Source of the DNA: Oscillospiraceae bacterium
GTDB taxonomy: Bacteria > Bacillota > Clostridia > Oscillospirales > CAG-272
Assembly: GCA_015065005.1 (NCBI GenBank)
Contig: SVRE01000019.1
Location: 1 to 34,204 of the forward strand
Direction: 5' to 3'
DNA length: 34,204 bases
The translations under genes were made by a program, and so were the position numbers. This document shows positions 7,744 through 16,213 of this stretch, piece by piece; position 1 is the stretch's first letter, and each line of letters begins with the position of its first letter. Below the pieces are notes generated by a model. It ran no database searches. It saw nothing but the letters and a program-made list of their open reading frames with translations, and had not been told where the DNA came from.

Positions 7744-7890
7744 TAAACGAATTACTAAGAACCGTGTCCCTCGAAATGGCAAAAGGAGTGCTTTCCTTCT
7801 TAACGCCATTTTGACCGACAAGGATAGAACTTGATACAAAGGAAAATTCCTTTGTAAAACAGCAAATTGCCATTAGCTTGGAGGAACAGT
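7744..7890 (+). promoter_or_regulatory. Structured leader before the TIM-barrel gene
   Basis: A 147-base gap inside the cluster. AAATGGC (7774-7780) can pair with GCCATTT (7805-7811), or AATGGCAA (7775-7782) can pair with TTGCCATT (7867-7874), just before the ribosome binding site. Between these lies a perfect ten-base inverted repeat (7835-7844 with 7847-7856). There is no T run that would make it a plain terminator. It may regulate or process the mRNA, or be a small inserted repeat. Confidence 0.4.
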
Positions 7891-8688
7891 ATGAAAACAG
7901 GTCTTGTGTCCATTTCCTTCCGTAAAAAAACGGTTAAGGAGCTTATTAAGGCTGCAAAGGAAAGCGGACTTGAATACATTGAATGGGGTGGGGATGTACA
8001 CGTCCCTATGGGAAACGTTAAGCTGGCACGTAAGGTTAAAAGGCTGATGAACGGCGCAGGCTTGAAATGTGAAACCTACGGCTCTTACTTTGGTGTTATT
8101 TACCACTGCGATGAGCATTTTCCAATGCCGTTTAAAAAGGTTTTAAAAACCGCCAAGGCGCTTGGCGCTAAAACGGTACGTGTTTGGCTTGGCTGGCCCT
8201 GCTGCGGCTGCAAGCTTGGCAAGGGTATTTACCTTTGTGAAAAGCAGTTCAACAAAAACGTTTCTGTTGCAAAATATCTTTGCCAGGAGGCAAAAAAATT
8301 CGGTATGACCTTGTCAATCGAGTGCCATTTTGCCACACTGTCTGATGATTACCACGATACCTTAAGGTTTTTGGAAAAAGTAAATTGCGACAACCTGAAG
8401 CTATATTGGCAACCAAACCACGCAAAGAGCTTTGAATACAATTTAGAGGCGCTGAAGGCGCTTCGCCCATACATAACAAACGTTCACGTATTCAACTGGA
8501 ACGAAAAGGGTGAAAAGTTCCCGCTTATTGAGGGAAAATCACAGTGGGATGAGTATTTCAAGGTTCTAAATGATGAAAACAGCGGGGAACGTGTTTGTTT
8601 TCTTGAATTTATGCCAAATGGAGAGCTTTCTTCTCTACCCGCAGAAGCAGCTTCATTAAAGACCATTTTGGAGGGAATTGAAAAATGA
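7891..8688 (+). CDS. Sugar phosphate isomerase/epimerase-type TIM-barrel protein
   Basis: 265 residues of the xylose-isomerase-like TIM barrel family (AP_endonuc_2). Likely metal or catalytic residues are Glu144 in LSIECHF, the Asn176-His177 segment in WQPNH, His199 in NVHVFNW and Glu239 in LEFMPNG. The family includes isomerases, epimerases, 3-keto-sugar dehydratases and eliminases, so the exact reaction is open. It has an unusual Cys-rich loop, GWPCCGCKLG (101-110). No signal peptide. The start at 7891 has GGAGGAA eight bases upstream; an upstream in-frame ATG lacks a ribosome binding site. The stop overlaps the next start as ATGA, so it is translationally coupled to the first heparinase-like gene. 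Confidence 0.83.
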   Translation: MKTGLVSISFRKKTVKELIKAAKESGLEYIEWGGDVHVPMGNVKLARKVKRLMNGAGLKCETYGSYFGVIYHCDEHFPMPFKKVLKTAKALGAKTVRVWLGWPCCGCKLGKGIYLCEKQFNKNVSVAKYLCQEAKKFGMTLSIECHFATLSDDYHDTLRFLEKVNCDNLKLYWQPNHAKSFEYNLEALKALRPYITNVHVFNWNEKGEKFPLIEGKSQWDEYFKVLNDENSGERVCFLEFMPNGELSSLPAEAASLKTILEGIEK

Positions 8689-10385
8689 ATTTGTTAGGAA
8701 AAGCAACAGACCCAAAGTTTTGGGCAGAGGTAAAAAGCAACCCTTGCTACAAGGTTGCCCTTGATGCGGTTTTACGTGATTACGAAAAATACTGTATCGG
8801 AGAAATTGAAACAACCAAGTTTTCAAAATTCCGCTTGTTCAAGGACAAGGGAGACAGAACCTCCTACCAGGAAACTTTTTTCAAGCGTCAGCACAGAGTG
8901 TATGCAATGGCATTAATGGCCCTTATTTATCCTGAAAACGAGAGCTATTTAGAGCTTTTACAGGACACAATTTGGGAAATTTGTGACCAATACGTTTGGG
9001 CATTGCCTGCGCACATTGAAAACATAGATGTTAACAATAACTGTGAGCTTGATTTGGATGCAACCACAACAGCGATGGCCCTTGCCATGATAAAGGAAAT
9101 GCTGAAGGAGCGTCTACACCCACTTATCAAGTCGAGAATTGACCACGAAATTGACAGGCGATTGGTAAAGCCCTTTATGGCTCAGCGTTGGCATTGGGAA
9201 TACCGCCAGAATAACTGGACTGCGGTTTGCGCAGGTGCTACGGGCTGTACCGTTATGCTTAACCGCCCTGAGCTTTTTGAGCTTGTGCGCGACAGAATTA
9301 ATGAGGATATGGCAAGCTACATTTCATCATATAAGGATGACGGTGTTTGCGTTGAGGGTGCCGGCTACTGGAGCTATGGCTTTGGCTACTTTGTTGAATA
9401 TGCAGAAATGCAAAAGACCTTTACAAACGGTGAATTTGACCTTTTAAAGGGCGAAAAAATCAAAAGCATTTCCACCTTCCTGCAAAAGCTGTTTTTAGAT
9501 AAAGCGGTTATTGTAAACTACGGCGACTGCGGCGCGGGAACAGATGTTACTGTGCCTGCAGGCTTTATGTACGGTCTTAAGCGCTTATTCCCAAGTGATT
9601 TGCAGCTCCCGCCAAATGACAGAATGACAATAGAGGTTCACTACTTCCCATATTGCATTAAAGCCTTTACCTGCTATGACAGCACCTTCGCCGCAGAGGA
9701 CATTTCCCAAAATGCGGAGTACTATATGGGTGACTGTGGCTGGTTTGTGAAAAGGACTCCGAAATATGGCTTCAGCGCACGCGGCGGCTGTAACGGAGAG
9801 AGCCATAACCACAATGACGTAGGCTCGTTTATTTTGTCCATTGACAATGACCAGCTTCTTATCGATATGGGATGCAGACCCTATACAAGGCAGTATTTTG
9901 AGCACGGTACAAGATACACATATCTTGAAACCTCCTCAAGGGGACACAACGTACCGATTATTAACGGAAAATATCAGGCTAACATTCCCGAGGCTTATCC
10001 AACAACATCCTATGAAAACGGAGTGTTCTCTGTTGATTTTTCCGTAGCTTACGATATCCCCGAGCTGAAAAAGCTGGTTAGAAATTACTCATTTAGCGAC
10101 ACAGGGGTCAACATTTGCGATAATTTTAAGGCAGAGGGTGAGCTTACCTTTACCGAAAGAATTGTTTCCTATGTTGAGCCAAAAATATGTGGCGGCACCA
10201 TTGATTACGGCAAGGCAAGGATTGAGTTTGACGATAGAATTGCCAGCGCACGCGTGGAAAAGGACGTTCATGCAGTGGAGCTTGACACCGAAGGCAATCT
10301 AAAAAAAGGTATTGATGTTTATCTTGTCAGCATAGATGTTCACAAGCCAAAGGATAGCTTCTCCTTTTCTATCGAAATTGAATAA
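8685..10385 (+). CDS. Heparinase II/III-like protein, copy 1
   Basis: 566 residues: an alpha/alpha-toroid N-terminal half (about 1-330) and a beta-sandwich C-terminal half carrying the heparinase II/III-like signature. Visible are the substrate-cleft NNWTAVCAG (176-184), GAGYWSYGFGYF with Tyr228 as candidate catalytic Tyr, GESHNHNDVGSF (371-382) with the His/Asp metal site, and SSRGHNVPIING (417-428). Family members cleave uronate-containing glycans by beta-elimination. There is no signal peptide, so it probably acts on imported oligosaccharides in the cytoplasm. It is clearly paralogous to the next gene, sharing these blocks in the same order. The start codon overlaps the previous stop (ATGA), with GGAGGG upstream. 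Confidence 0.85.
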   Translation: MNLLGKATDPKFWAEVKSNPCYKVALDAVLRDYEKYCIGEIETTKFSKFRLFKDKGDRTSYQETFFKRQHRVYAMALMALIYPENESYLELLQDTIWEICDQYVWALPAHIENIDVNNNCELDLDATTTAMALAMIKEMLKERLHPLIKSRIDHEIDRRLVKPFMAQRWHWEYRQNNWTAVCAGATGCTVMLNRPELFELVRDRINEDMASYISSYKDDGVCVEGAGYWSYGFGYFVEYAEMQKTFTNGEFDLLKGEKIKSISTFLQKLFLDKAVIVNYGDCGAGTDVTVPAGFMYGLKRLFPSDLQLPPNDRMTIEVHYFPYCIKAFTCYDSTFAAEDISQNAEYYMGDCGWFVKRTPKYGFSARGGCNGESHNHNDVGSFILSIDNDQLLIDMGCRPYTRQYFEHGTRYTYLETSSRGHNVPIINGKYQANIPEAYPTTSYENGVFSVDFSVAYDIPELKKLVRNYSFSDTGVNICDNFKAEGELTFTERIVSYVEPKICGGTIDYGKARIEFDDRIASARVEKDVHAVELDTEGNLKKGIDVYLVSIDVHKPKDSFSFSIEIE

Positions 10386-10389
10386 TATA

Positions 10390-10412
10390 ATGGGGGAGCT
10401 GTGCTCTCCCAT
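10390..10412 (+). repeat. Hairpin between the two heparinase-like genes
   Basis: A nine-base stem (10390-10398 with 10404-10412, one G-T pair) with a five-base loop lies just after the stop of copy 1 and 16 bases before the start of copy 2. No T run follows, so it is not a standard terminator. It may protect mRNA ends or set the ratio of the two proteins. Confidence 0.5.
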
Positions 10413-10428
10413 TTAACGAGGTAAGATA

Positions 10429-12096
10429 ATGCTTGAAAGGTTTTTAGACCCTATCTTTTTAGAGGAATACAAATCCTCCCCGAAATACGAAAAAATGAGG
10501 ACACAGTATAAGGAGCTTTATGACAGGCTGAATATTGTGCCAATGCCGATTACCTTTTCAAAAATGCGTATGTTTTCCGAATGTGGAGACCGCAGTGAGT
10601 ATGAGGAGGCTTACAACCAGCATTTTGACAAGCTTACTATCTGCGCCTATATGGCTATTATTTACGGTGAGGAAAAATATATAAGGGAGCTTGAGGACTG
10701 TCTTTATGACGTTTTGTCCATTTACGTTTGGGCCTTGCCTGCCCATATTCCCGACCTTAATGAGGAAAATTACTACGAGCTTGATTTGGCATCCTGTGCC
10801 CACGGTGTTACAGTTGCCATAATTTACAGGCTTTTGGGAGACAAAATTCACCCACAGCTTAAAAAACGTATTGTTACCGAGCTTAAGCGCAGAATTTTAG
10901 AGCCTTTTAAAAGCCAAATCTGGCATTGGGAGGACAGATACAACAACTGGACCTCTGTTTGCGCAGGCTTTACGGGAATTGCACTTATGCTTATGTTCCC
11001 CGAGGAATTTACAAGGCTTTTGCCGCGCTTTAATGACAATATTCGCAAATACTACGAGGGCTTTCCCGATGACGGCGTTTGCTTGGAGGGACCCGGATAT
11101 TGGGGCTACGGCTTTGTTTCCTTTCTTGCTTATGCTATTATGATAAAGGATTTTACCAAGGGCGAAATTGATTACTTTAAGCTGCCGAAAACCAAAAAAA
11201 TTGCACTGTTCTACCAAAACACAGTGCTTTACAGGGATGTTATTACAAGCTATGGGGATTGCCCGATGGATGTAAAAACAAATGCAGTTTTATTCCATAT
11301 TCTCAAAAAAGAGTACGGAGATGAGTTCTATATTCCTACGGAAAACAGACACGCCCTGCCACTAACGCCGCTTATACACCCACTTTTGTATATCGAATAT
11401 TACAACCCTGAGCTTTCAGAGGATTCCTTGCCCATTACAGAAAATTACATGGAAAATTCAGGCTGGTATATAAAGCGCACACGCAGCTACGCAATAGGCG
11501 CCAAGGGTGGCACAAACGGGGAAAGCCACAACCATAATGACGTTGGCTCATTCGTTTTTGCAAAGGACAACCGACAGATATTTATTGATATGGGCGGGCG
11601 ACCTTACACCAAGGACTACTTTACTGAGGACAGGTACAAATATCTCGAAACCTCCTCAAGGGGACACAATGTTCCGATTATCAACGGACAGTATCAGGCA
11701 AACGTGCGCGAAACACGCTCATATACCTCACACGAAAACGGTATTTTCCGTGTTGATTTCAGAGAGCTTTACGATATTAAGGAGCTTAAATCCTTAGTTC
11801 GTGAGTTCAAATGTGAGGATAAATGCGTTACAATTAAGGACAGCTTTACCCTTGACGGTAACGGTACGTTTACGGAAAGGCTTGTTTCCTTTGATAAGCC
11901 CGAGATTAAGGACGGCGAAATTTTAGTTGGCGGAGTTAAGGTAACCTTTGACAAGCGCCTTGCAAAAGCAAGCTTTAGTGAGGATACCCACCACACAATC
12001 TCCAAAAACGAACCGCCCACAATGACTGTTTACTGCATCAACATTGACCTTTTGTATCCGGAAAAGGGCGAATTTGAATTTAAAATTGAAGCTTAA
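10429..12096 (+). CDS. Heparinase II/III-like protein, copy 2
   Basis: 555 residues, similar to copy 1 along the whole length. It has YVWALPAHI near 99-107 (also in copy 1), HWEDRYNNWTSVCAG around 166-180, GPGYWGYGF with Tyr224, GESHNHNDVGSF (364-375) and SSRGHNVPIING (409-420). Catalytic and metal-site residues are kept, so both copies look active. They may differ in substrate length or end preference. No signal peptide. A GAGGT ribosome binding site precedes the ATG by about seven bases. It is the last gene of the cluster; a large bidirectional terminator starts 21 bases downstream. Polysaccharide lyase family membership (PL12, 15, 17, 21 or a new one) cannot be settled by eye. Confidence 0.85.
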   Translation: MLERFLDPIFLEEYKSSPKYEKMRTQYKELYDRLNIVPMPITFSKMRMFSECGDRSEYEEAYNQHFDKLTICAYMAIIYGEEKYIRELEDCLYDVLSIYVWALPAHIPDLNEENYYELDLASCAHGVTVAIIYRLLGDKIHPQLKKRIVTELKRRILEPFKSQIWHWEDRYNNWTSVCAGFTGIALMLMFPEEFTRLLPRFNDNIRKYYEGFPDDGVCLEGPGYWGYGFVSFLAYAIMIKDFTKGEIDYFKLPKTKKIALFYQNTVLYRDVITSYGDCPMDVKTNAVLFHILKKEYGDEFYIPTENRHALPLTPLIHPLLYIEYYNPELSEDSLPITENYMENSGWYIKRTRSYAIGAKGGTNGESHNHNDVGSFVFAKDNRQIFIDMGGRPYTKDYFTEDRYKYLETSSRGHNVPIINGQYQANVRETRSYTSHENGIFRVDFRELYDIKELKSLVREFKCEDKCVTIKDSFTLDGNGTFTERLVSFDKPEIKDGEILVGGVKVTFDKRLAKASFSEDTHHTISKNEPPTMTVYCINIDLLYPEKGEFEFKIEA

Positions 12097-12116
12097 CAAA
12101 TTAAATAAAATTGTAT

Positions 12117-12200
12117 AAAAAATCCGATACGGAAATGATATGCACCCCAAAAGTGTCTAACCTTTGGGGTGCATATCAAATTCTTCCGTATCGGATTTTT
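12117..12200. terminator. Large two-tier bidirectional terminator
   Basis: The outer stem pairs AAAAATCCGATACGGAA with TTCCGTATCGGATTTTT (about 12118-12134 with 12184-12200). The inner stem pairs 12137-12151 with 12163-12177 perfectly over 15 bases. T runs occur on both strands. It separates the converging cluster (ending 12096) and lipid kinase gene (ending 12202). Confidence 0.85.
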
Positions 12201-12201
12201 A

Positions 12202-13101
12202 TTATTCTTTAATGTAATTTATTGCTTTTGGCATTACTGAAATATCAACAGAATTTTCCTTGAAGATTTCACCGTCAGCACAAACAGCGCCACAACCGTC
12301 AATTTTTATGCTTGTGCATCTTTTGTAAACCAAAATGTCCTCAACATCCTGGCGTACCTTCCCGTTTTCATCAACCAAAAGACCCTTTTTAAAGTCGCCA
12401 ACTATGCTGATAAACCTTGCCCTGCCAACGTTTTTGATTAAAACCGCATCTAAGAGGCCATCACTTACATCAGCAATAGGTGCAACCTTAAAGCCACCGC
12501 CATACCACTTTGCATTGGCAACCGCCGCTAACAAAAAATCGCCTTCCATATTTTCTGTTTCGCCGTTTTCGTTAGTTAAGCTTATTTTCAGGTTAAGCGG
12601 CTTTTTCGTAACCAGCTCACCAACTACGCCTAAGATATACGATGCCTTACCTGTAACCAACGGAAGCTTTTTAAGCTTGGATGCCTTTTGAACAACATTA
12701 CAGTCAAAGCCCATATTAATTACATTCACCGCATACTTGTCGTTAAACTTCATAACGTCAACCTGGTATTCGCCAAATTCACCCTCAAAGCTCTTAACAA
12801 AGTCATTTCCGCTGCCAACAGGCACAATTTTTAAGGATGCCCTTTGGTTGTTTCCGCTTTCCATCAAGGCATTCACCGCCTTGAAAACCGTACCGTCACC
12901 GCCGTAAACGGTAAAGCAGGTGTCCGGGTCCTCAATGCAAGCCCTTTTTATAAACTCCGTTGCCTCATCAGCAGATTTTGACATATACACAAGCTCGCTG
13001 CTGTTAAGATTTTCCTTAATCTTTGTTGCAGTACCCTTACCAGCCATAGGGTTTAACACGTGCATTATCTTTTTAATTTTTGATGCGTTTGTTTTTTCCA
13101 T
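12202..13101 (-). CDS. Diacylglycerol kinase catalytic-domain lipid kinase
   Basis: 299 residues of the DagK/YegS/BmrU family, which phosphorylate diacylglycerol or related lipids with ATP at the membrane inner face. LNPMAGKG (16-23), the nucleotide-binding GGDGT (67-71) and VPVGSGNDF (93-101) are visible, as is the C-terminal cADGE-like site (VCADGEIF) that completes the fold. The start has AAGGGG upstream and lies 12 bases after the stop of the esterase gene, so the two form an operon read from the promoter at 13823-13795. Whether it is true DgkB or a relative with another lipid substrate cannot be told. Confidence 0.88.
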   Translation of the reverse strand: MEKTNASKIKKIMHVLNPMAGKGTATKIKENLNSSELVYMSKSADEATEFIKRACIEDPDTCFTVYGGDGTVFKAVNALMESGNNQRASLKIVPVGSGNDFVKSFEGEFGEYQVDVMKFNDKYAVNVINMGFDCNVVQKASKLKKLPLVTGKASYILGVVGELVTKKPLNLKISLTNENGETENMEGDFLLAAVANAKWYGGGFKVAPIADVSDGLLDAVLIKNVGRARFISIVGDFKKGLLVDENGKVRQDVEDILVYKRCTSIKIDGCGAVCADGEIFKENSVDISVMPKAINYIKE

Positions 13102-13113
13102 ATTTACCCCTTA

Positions 13114-13755
13114 TCAGCTAATAAGCCATTCTATCAAATCGGTTTCTTCAAATGCTCTGTCCCAGCAGTTGTGTGATAAATCATCATAAACAGTAAATTC
13201 TACCTGTCCGCCCTGCGCCTTAACGGCATTTACCATAGCCTCACTTTGGCAAAGAGGGACAACATCATCACGCCCACCGTGATATACCCTGATTGGCATT
13301 TTAAGGGACCAGGCGCGCCAGTTCATACCGCCACCGCAAAGAGGAGCGATTTTGTAAAAGCGGTCAGAATAGGTCATTGCCATTTCCCAAGTGCCAAAGC
13401 CGCCCATACTGATACCGCAAAGGGAAACACGTGCCGCATCAATTTCGTTATTTTCAATAACGCTGTCAATAAGTGCCATCAGCTCCTTTTTGTAGTCAAT
13501 CCAGGTTGTATTGTGTGGACACTGGGGTGACAAGGTGTACGCACGTAAGCCATGGTAGCTTTGGTCGCCAACAAAAAGCTTTGGTACGCAATAAATCTTA
13601 ACCGCGTTAACATCATCTCCGCGCTCACCTGCGCCGTGTAAAAACACAATCAAGGGCAGCTTTTCGCCTTTTTTTACATCCTCAGGACAGGTCAATATGT
13701 AATTTAACGGTGTTGTTTCCACATTAGTCTTTTCTGTTTTATTATATGTAACCAT
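13114..13755 (-). CDS. Alpha/beta-hydrolase esterase (dienelactone hydrolase/PHB-depolymerase-like)
   Basis: 213 residues. VFLHGAGERGDD (37-48) forms the oxyanion-hole strand, GISMGGFGTW holds the nucleophile Ser116, and YHGGRDDVVP gives Asp163 or Asp164. The C-terminal SHNCW carries His195. The triad order and spacing fit an alpha/beta hydrolase. The family includes feruloyl/acetyl esterases and peptidases of short length; the substrate is unknown. There is no signal peptide, so it is cytoplasmic. GGAGTGAC precedes the ATG, and a good promoter lies at 13823-13795. It is co-transcribed with the lipid kinase gene. Confidence 0.85.
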   Translation of the reverse strand: MVTYNKTEKTNVETTPLNYILTCPEDVKKGEKLPLIVFLHGAGERGDDVNAVKIYCVPKLFVGDQSYHGLRAYTLSPQCPHNTTWIDYKKELMALIDSVIENNEIDAARVSLCGISMGGFGTWEMAMTYSDRFYKIAPLCGGGMNWRAWSLKMPIRVYHGGRDDVVPLCQSEAMVNAVKAQGGQVEFTVYDDLSHNCWDRAFEETDLIEWLIS

Positions 13756-13794
13756 ATGTCACTCCAAAAATCAAATTTTTGTTCATACATAAAT

Positions 13795-13823
13795 ATTTTA
13801 CCATATATATGTTGATTTGTCAA
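13795..13823 (-). promoter_or_regulatory. Sigma-A promoter for esterase and lipid kinase genes
   Basis: On the minus strand, TTGACA (13823-13818), a 17-base spacer and TAAAAT (13800-13795) with an extended -10 TG. Confidence 0.7.
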
Positions 13824-13897
13824 TGAAAAAGACTTACATTAAATGGCAACGGCTTTTAGGCAGGCATAAATTCTCAGTTATTTTTGGTGTAATTGTG

Positions 13898-13926
13898 TTT
13901 ACATTTAAAATTTAATATGATAAAAT
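13898..13926 (+). promoter_or_regulatory. Sigma-A promoter for uvrB
   Basis: TTTACA (13898-13903), a 17-base spacer and TAAAAT (13921-13926). No clear SOS (LexA/DinR) box of the GAAC-n4-GTTC type was seen next to it. Confidence 0.6.
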
Positions 13927-13959
13927 ATTATAGATAAACTAAATTGACGGGAGGTAAAT

Positions 13960-15915
13960 ATGAGCGGATTTGTGCTTAAAAGCGACTACAAGCCAACAGG
14001 CGACCAGCCACAGGCTATCAAGACCTTGACTGAGGGTATTCTGCGCGGTGAGCGTATGCAGACGTTGCTTGGCGTTACGGGTAGCGGAAAGACCTTTACA
14101 ATGGCAAATGTTATTGCGAATATTAACCGCCCTACCATTATTTTTGAGCCTAACAAGACCTTGGCGGCACAGGTTTGCTCCGAAATGAGGGAGCTTTTTC
14201 CCGATTCTGCCGTTGAATATTTTGTATCCTATTATGACTACTATCAGCCTGAGGCATACATTCCCGGTAAGGATATGTACATTGAAAAGGATGCAATGGT
14301 TAATGATGAAATAGACAAGCTGCGCCATAGCGCCACAAGCGCCCTTTTTGAGCGCAGAGATGTTATTATTGTAACAAGCGTTTCCTGTATTTACTCTCTT
14401 GGTGACCCGGAGGAATACCAGAGCCTGCAGATTGGTTTGCGTGAGGGTGCTGAGATGTCACGTGATGATTTGGTGCGCCAGCTTATTGCCCTTAACTATG
14501 AGCGAAACGATGTTAATTTTATACGTAACAAGTTCAGAATACGGGGGGACGTGGTTGAAATTTTCCCTGCATCCTCCACGGACAAGGCAATTCGCGTTGA
14601 ATTTTTCGGAGAGGAAATTGACAGGCTTTCCGAGATAAACACCTTGACGGGCGAGATTTTAAGGAATATGTCCTATGCGGTAATCTTCCCTGCCAACCAC
14701 TATGTTGTTTCCAGCAAAAAGCGAGAGGCGGCGCTGCAAAAGATTTATGATGAAATGGTGGAGCGGGTTGAGTTCTTTAAGAGCCAAAATAAGCTCCTTG
14801 AGGCGCAAAGAATTGAGGAGAGGACAAAGTACGATATTGAGATGCTGCGTGAAATCGGCTTTTGCTCGGGAGTTGAAAACTACTCCCGCATTTTAAGCGG
14901 ACGTGCCCCCGGCTCAACTCCTTATACCCTGCTTGATTATTTCCCCAAGGACTATGTTATGTTTATTGATGAAAGCCACGTTAGTGTGCCACAAATACGG
15001 GGTATGAGCGGCGGAGATTTGGCAAGGAAAACAAACCTAATCGAGTACGGCTTCCGCTTACCCTCTGCCTATGACAACCGTCCGTTGAATTTCCCCGAAT
15101 TTTTATCAAAGCTTAACCAAACAATATTTGTCTCTGCCACCCCCGGTGACTTTGAAAAGGAAAAATCCACTACTGTTGCAGAGCAGTTAATACGTCCAAC
15201 GGGCTTGATTGACCCAAGCGTGGAAATACGCCCTATTGCAACACAGATTGATGATGTTATCGGAGAAATTCGAGTTAGAATCGAGAAAAAGGAAAGGGTG
15301 CTTGTTACTACCCTTACCACCAAAATGGCTGAGGACTTAACGGACTTTTTGGCATCTAACGACATTAAGGTAAAATACATTCACCACAATGTTGACACCA
15401 TTGAGCGAATGGAGATTATACGCAGCCTGCGCCTTGGCGAATTTGACGTGCTTGTGGGCATTAACCTGCTACGTGAGGGTCTTGACATACCTGAGGTTTC
15501 CCTGGTGGCTATTCTTGATGCGGACAAGGAGGGCTTGTTCCGTTCCGAGCGGTCACTTATACAGACAATCGGACGTGCGGCGCGTAATGCAAGCGGACAC
15601 GTTATTATGTATGCGGATATTGTGACAAAATCAATGCAGGTTGCAATTGAGGAAACAAACCGCCGCCGTGCAATACAGCAAAAATATAACGAGGAAAACG
15701 GAATTATACCTAAGACTATTATCAAGGGTGTACATGACGTTATTGACCTTGGCAAAAAAGAGGACAAGCGCAAAAAGGGCAAGCTGAGCCGCGAGGAAAA
15801 GGAAAAGCTCATAGCAGAGCTTACCAAGGAAATGCGCAGTGCCTCTGCTAAGCTGGAATTTGAAAAGGCCGCTTACCTGCGTGACCAGATTAAGGAGTTA
15901 AAAACCACAAAATAA
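13960..15915 (+). CDS. uvrB: UvrABC system protein B
   Basis: 651 residues, normal UvrB length. The damage-verifying helicase of nucleotide excision repair, which is loaded onto DNA by UvrA and recruits UvrC. Walker A GVTGSGKT (38-45), the DNA-clamping beta-hairpin region [16 protein letters not shown] near 87-102, DESH (Walker B type) near 333, the helicase motif [18 protein letters not shown], and a C-terminal UVR domain (about 615-650) ending [26 protein letters not shown] precedes the ATG. The last 17 codons are repeated twice more downstream in a 118-bp tandem array. uvrA follows, so both repair genes are probably co-transcribed. Confidence 0.98.
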   Translation: MSGFVLKSDYKPTGDQPQAIKTLTEGILRGERMQTLLGVTGSGKTFTMANVIANINRPTIIFEPNKTLAAQVCSEMRELFPDSAVEYFVSYYDYYQPEAYIPGKDMYIEKDAMVNDEIDKLRHSATSALFERRDVIIVTSVSCIYSLGDPEEYQSLQIGLREGAEMSRDDLVRQLIALNYERNDVNFIRNKFRIRGDVVEIFPASSTDKAIRVEFFGEEIDRLSEINTLTGEILRNMSYAVIFPANHYVVSSKKREAALQKIYDEMVERVEFFKSQNKLLEAQRIEERTKYDIEMLREIGFCSGVENYSRILSGRAPGSTPYTLLDYFPKDYVMFIDESHVSVPQIRGMSGGDLARKTNLIEYGFRLPSAYDNRPLNFPEFLSKLNQTIFVSATPGDFEKEKSTTVAEQLIRPTGLIDPSVEIRPIATQIDDVIGEIRVRIEKKERVLVTTLTTKMAEDLTDFLASNDIKVKYIHHNVDTIERMEIIRSLRLGEFDVLVGINLLREGLDIPEVSLVAILDADKEGLFRSERSLIQTIGRAARNASGHVIMYADIVTKSMQVAIEETNRRRAIQQKYNEENGIIPKTIIKGVHDVIDLGKKEDKRKKGKLSREEKEKLIAELTKEMRSASAKLEFEKAAYLRDQIKELKTTK

Positions 15916-15930
15916 TAAAGAGTTTTTTGA

Positions 15931-15977
15931 CACCTCATCCGTCACCTACGGTGCCACCTTCTCCCACCGGAGAAGGC
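15931..15977 (-). repeat. REP-like palindromic unit, copy 1
   Basis: Read on the minus strand: a stem of CCTTCTCC/GGAGAAGG with a short loop, then GGTGGCAC, a short loop, and GTGACGGATGAGG. The same core (AGGTGGCAC...GTGACGGA) is found in the terminal repeat of the DUF559 unit at 30617. Confidence 0.8.
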
Positions 15978-15982
15978 AAGCT

Positions 15983-16033
15983 AAGGCGACATATTTGCGT
16001 GACCAGATTAAGGAGTTAAAAACCACAAAATAA
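15983..16033 (+). pseudogene. Duplicated uvrB 3' end, copy 2
   Basis: Seventeen codons reading [16 protein letters not shown] and stop, against [16 protein letters not shown] in uvrB. Three changed codons are synonymous and one changes Ala to Thr. There is no start or ribosome binding site, so it is not expected to be expressed as a protein. Confidence 0.85.
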
Positions 16034-16048
16034 TAAAAAGTTTTTTGA

Positions 16049-16095
16049 CACCTCATCCGTCACCTACGGTGCCACCTTCTCCCACCGGAGAAGAC
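16049..16095 (-). repeat. REP-like palindromic unit, copy 2
   Basis: Identical to copy 1 except for one base in the outer stem (GGAGAAGAC in place of GGAGAAGGC on the plus strand). Confidence 0.8.
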
Positions 16096-16100
16096 AAGCT

Positions 16101-16151
16101 AAGGCGACATATTTGCGTGACCAGATTAAAGAGTTAAAAACTACAAAATAA
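16101..16151 (+). pseudogene. Duplicated uvrB 3' end, copy 3
   Basis: Encodes the same [16 protein letters not shown] and stop as copy 2, with two further synonymous changes (AAG to AAA, ACC to ACT). No start signals. Confidence 0.85.
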
Positions 16152-16166
16152 TAAAGAGTTTTTTGA

Positions 16167-16213
16167 CACCTCATCCGTCACCTACGGTGCCACCTTCTCC
16201 CACCGGAGAAGGC
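16167..16213 (-). repeat. REP-like palindromic unit, copy 3
   Basis: Same sequence as copy 1. It ends 38 bases before uvrA. Confidence 0.8.

Noticed and set aside
7628-7873. Minus-strand 81-residue frame across the leader before the TIM-barrel gene
   Set aside because: It spans the end of the flavoprotein gene antisense and lacks a ribosome binding site; the leader hairpins explain the sequence better.
13795-13960. SOS box upstream of uvrB
   Set aside because: I looked for GAAC-n4-GTTC and CTG-n10-CAG type sites near the promoter and saw no convincing match.
15996-16151. Translated small proteins from the uvrB tail copies
   Set aside because: No start codon with a ribosome binding site precedes either copy, and each follows a stop codon.
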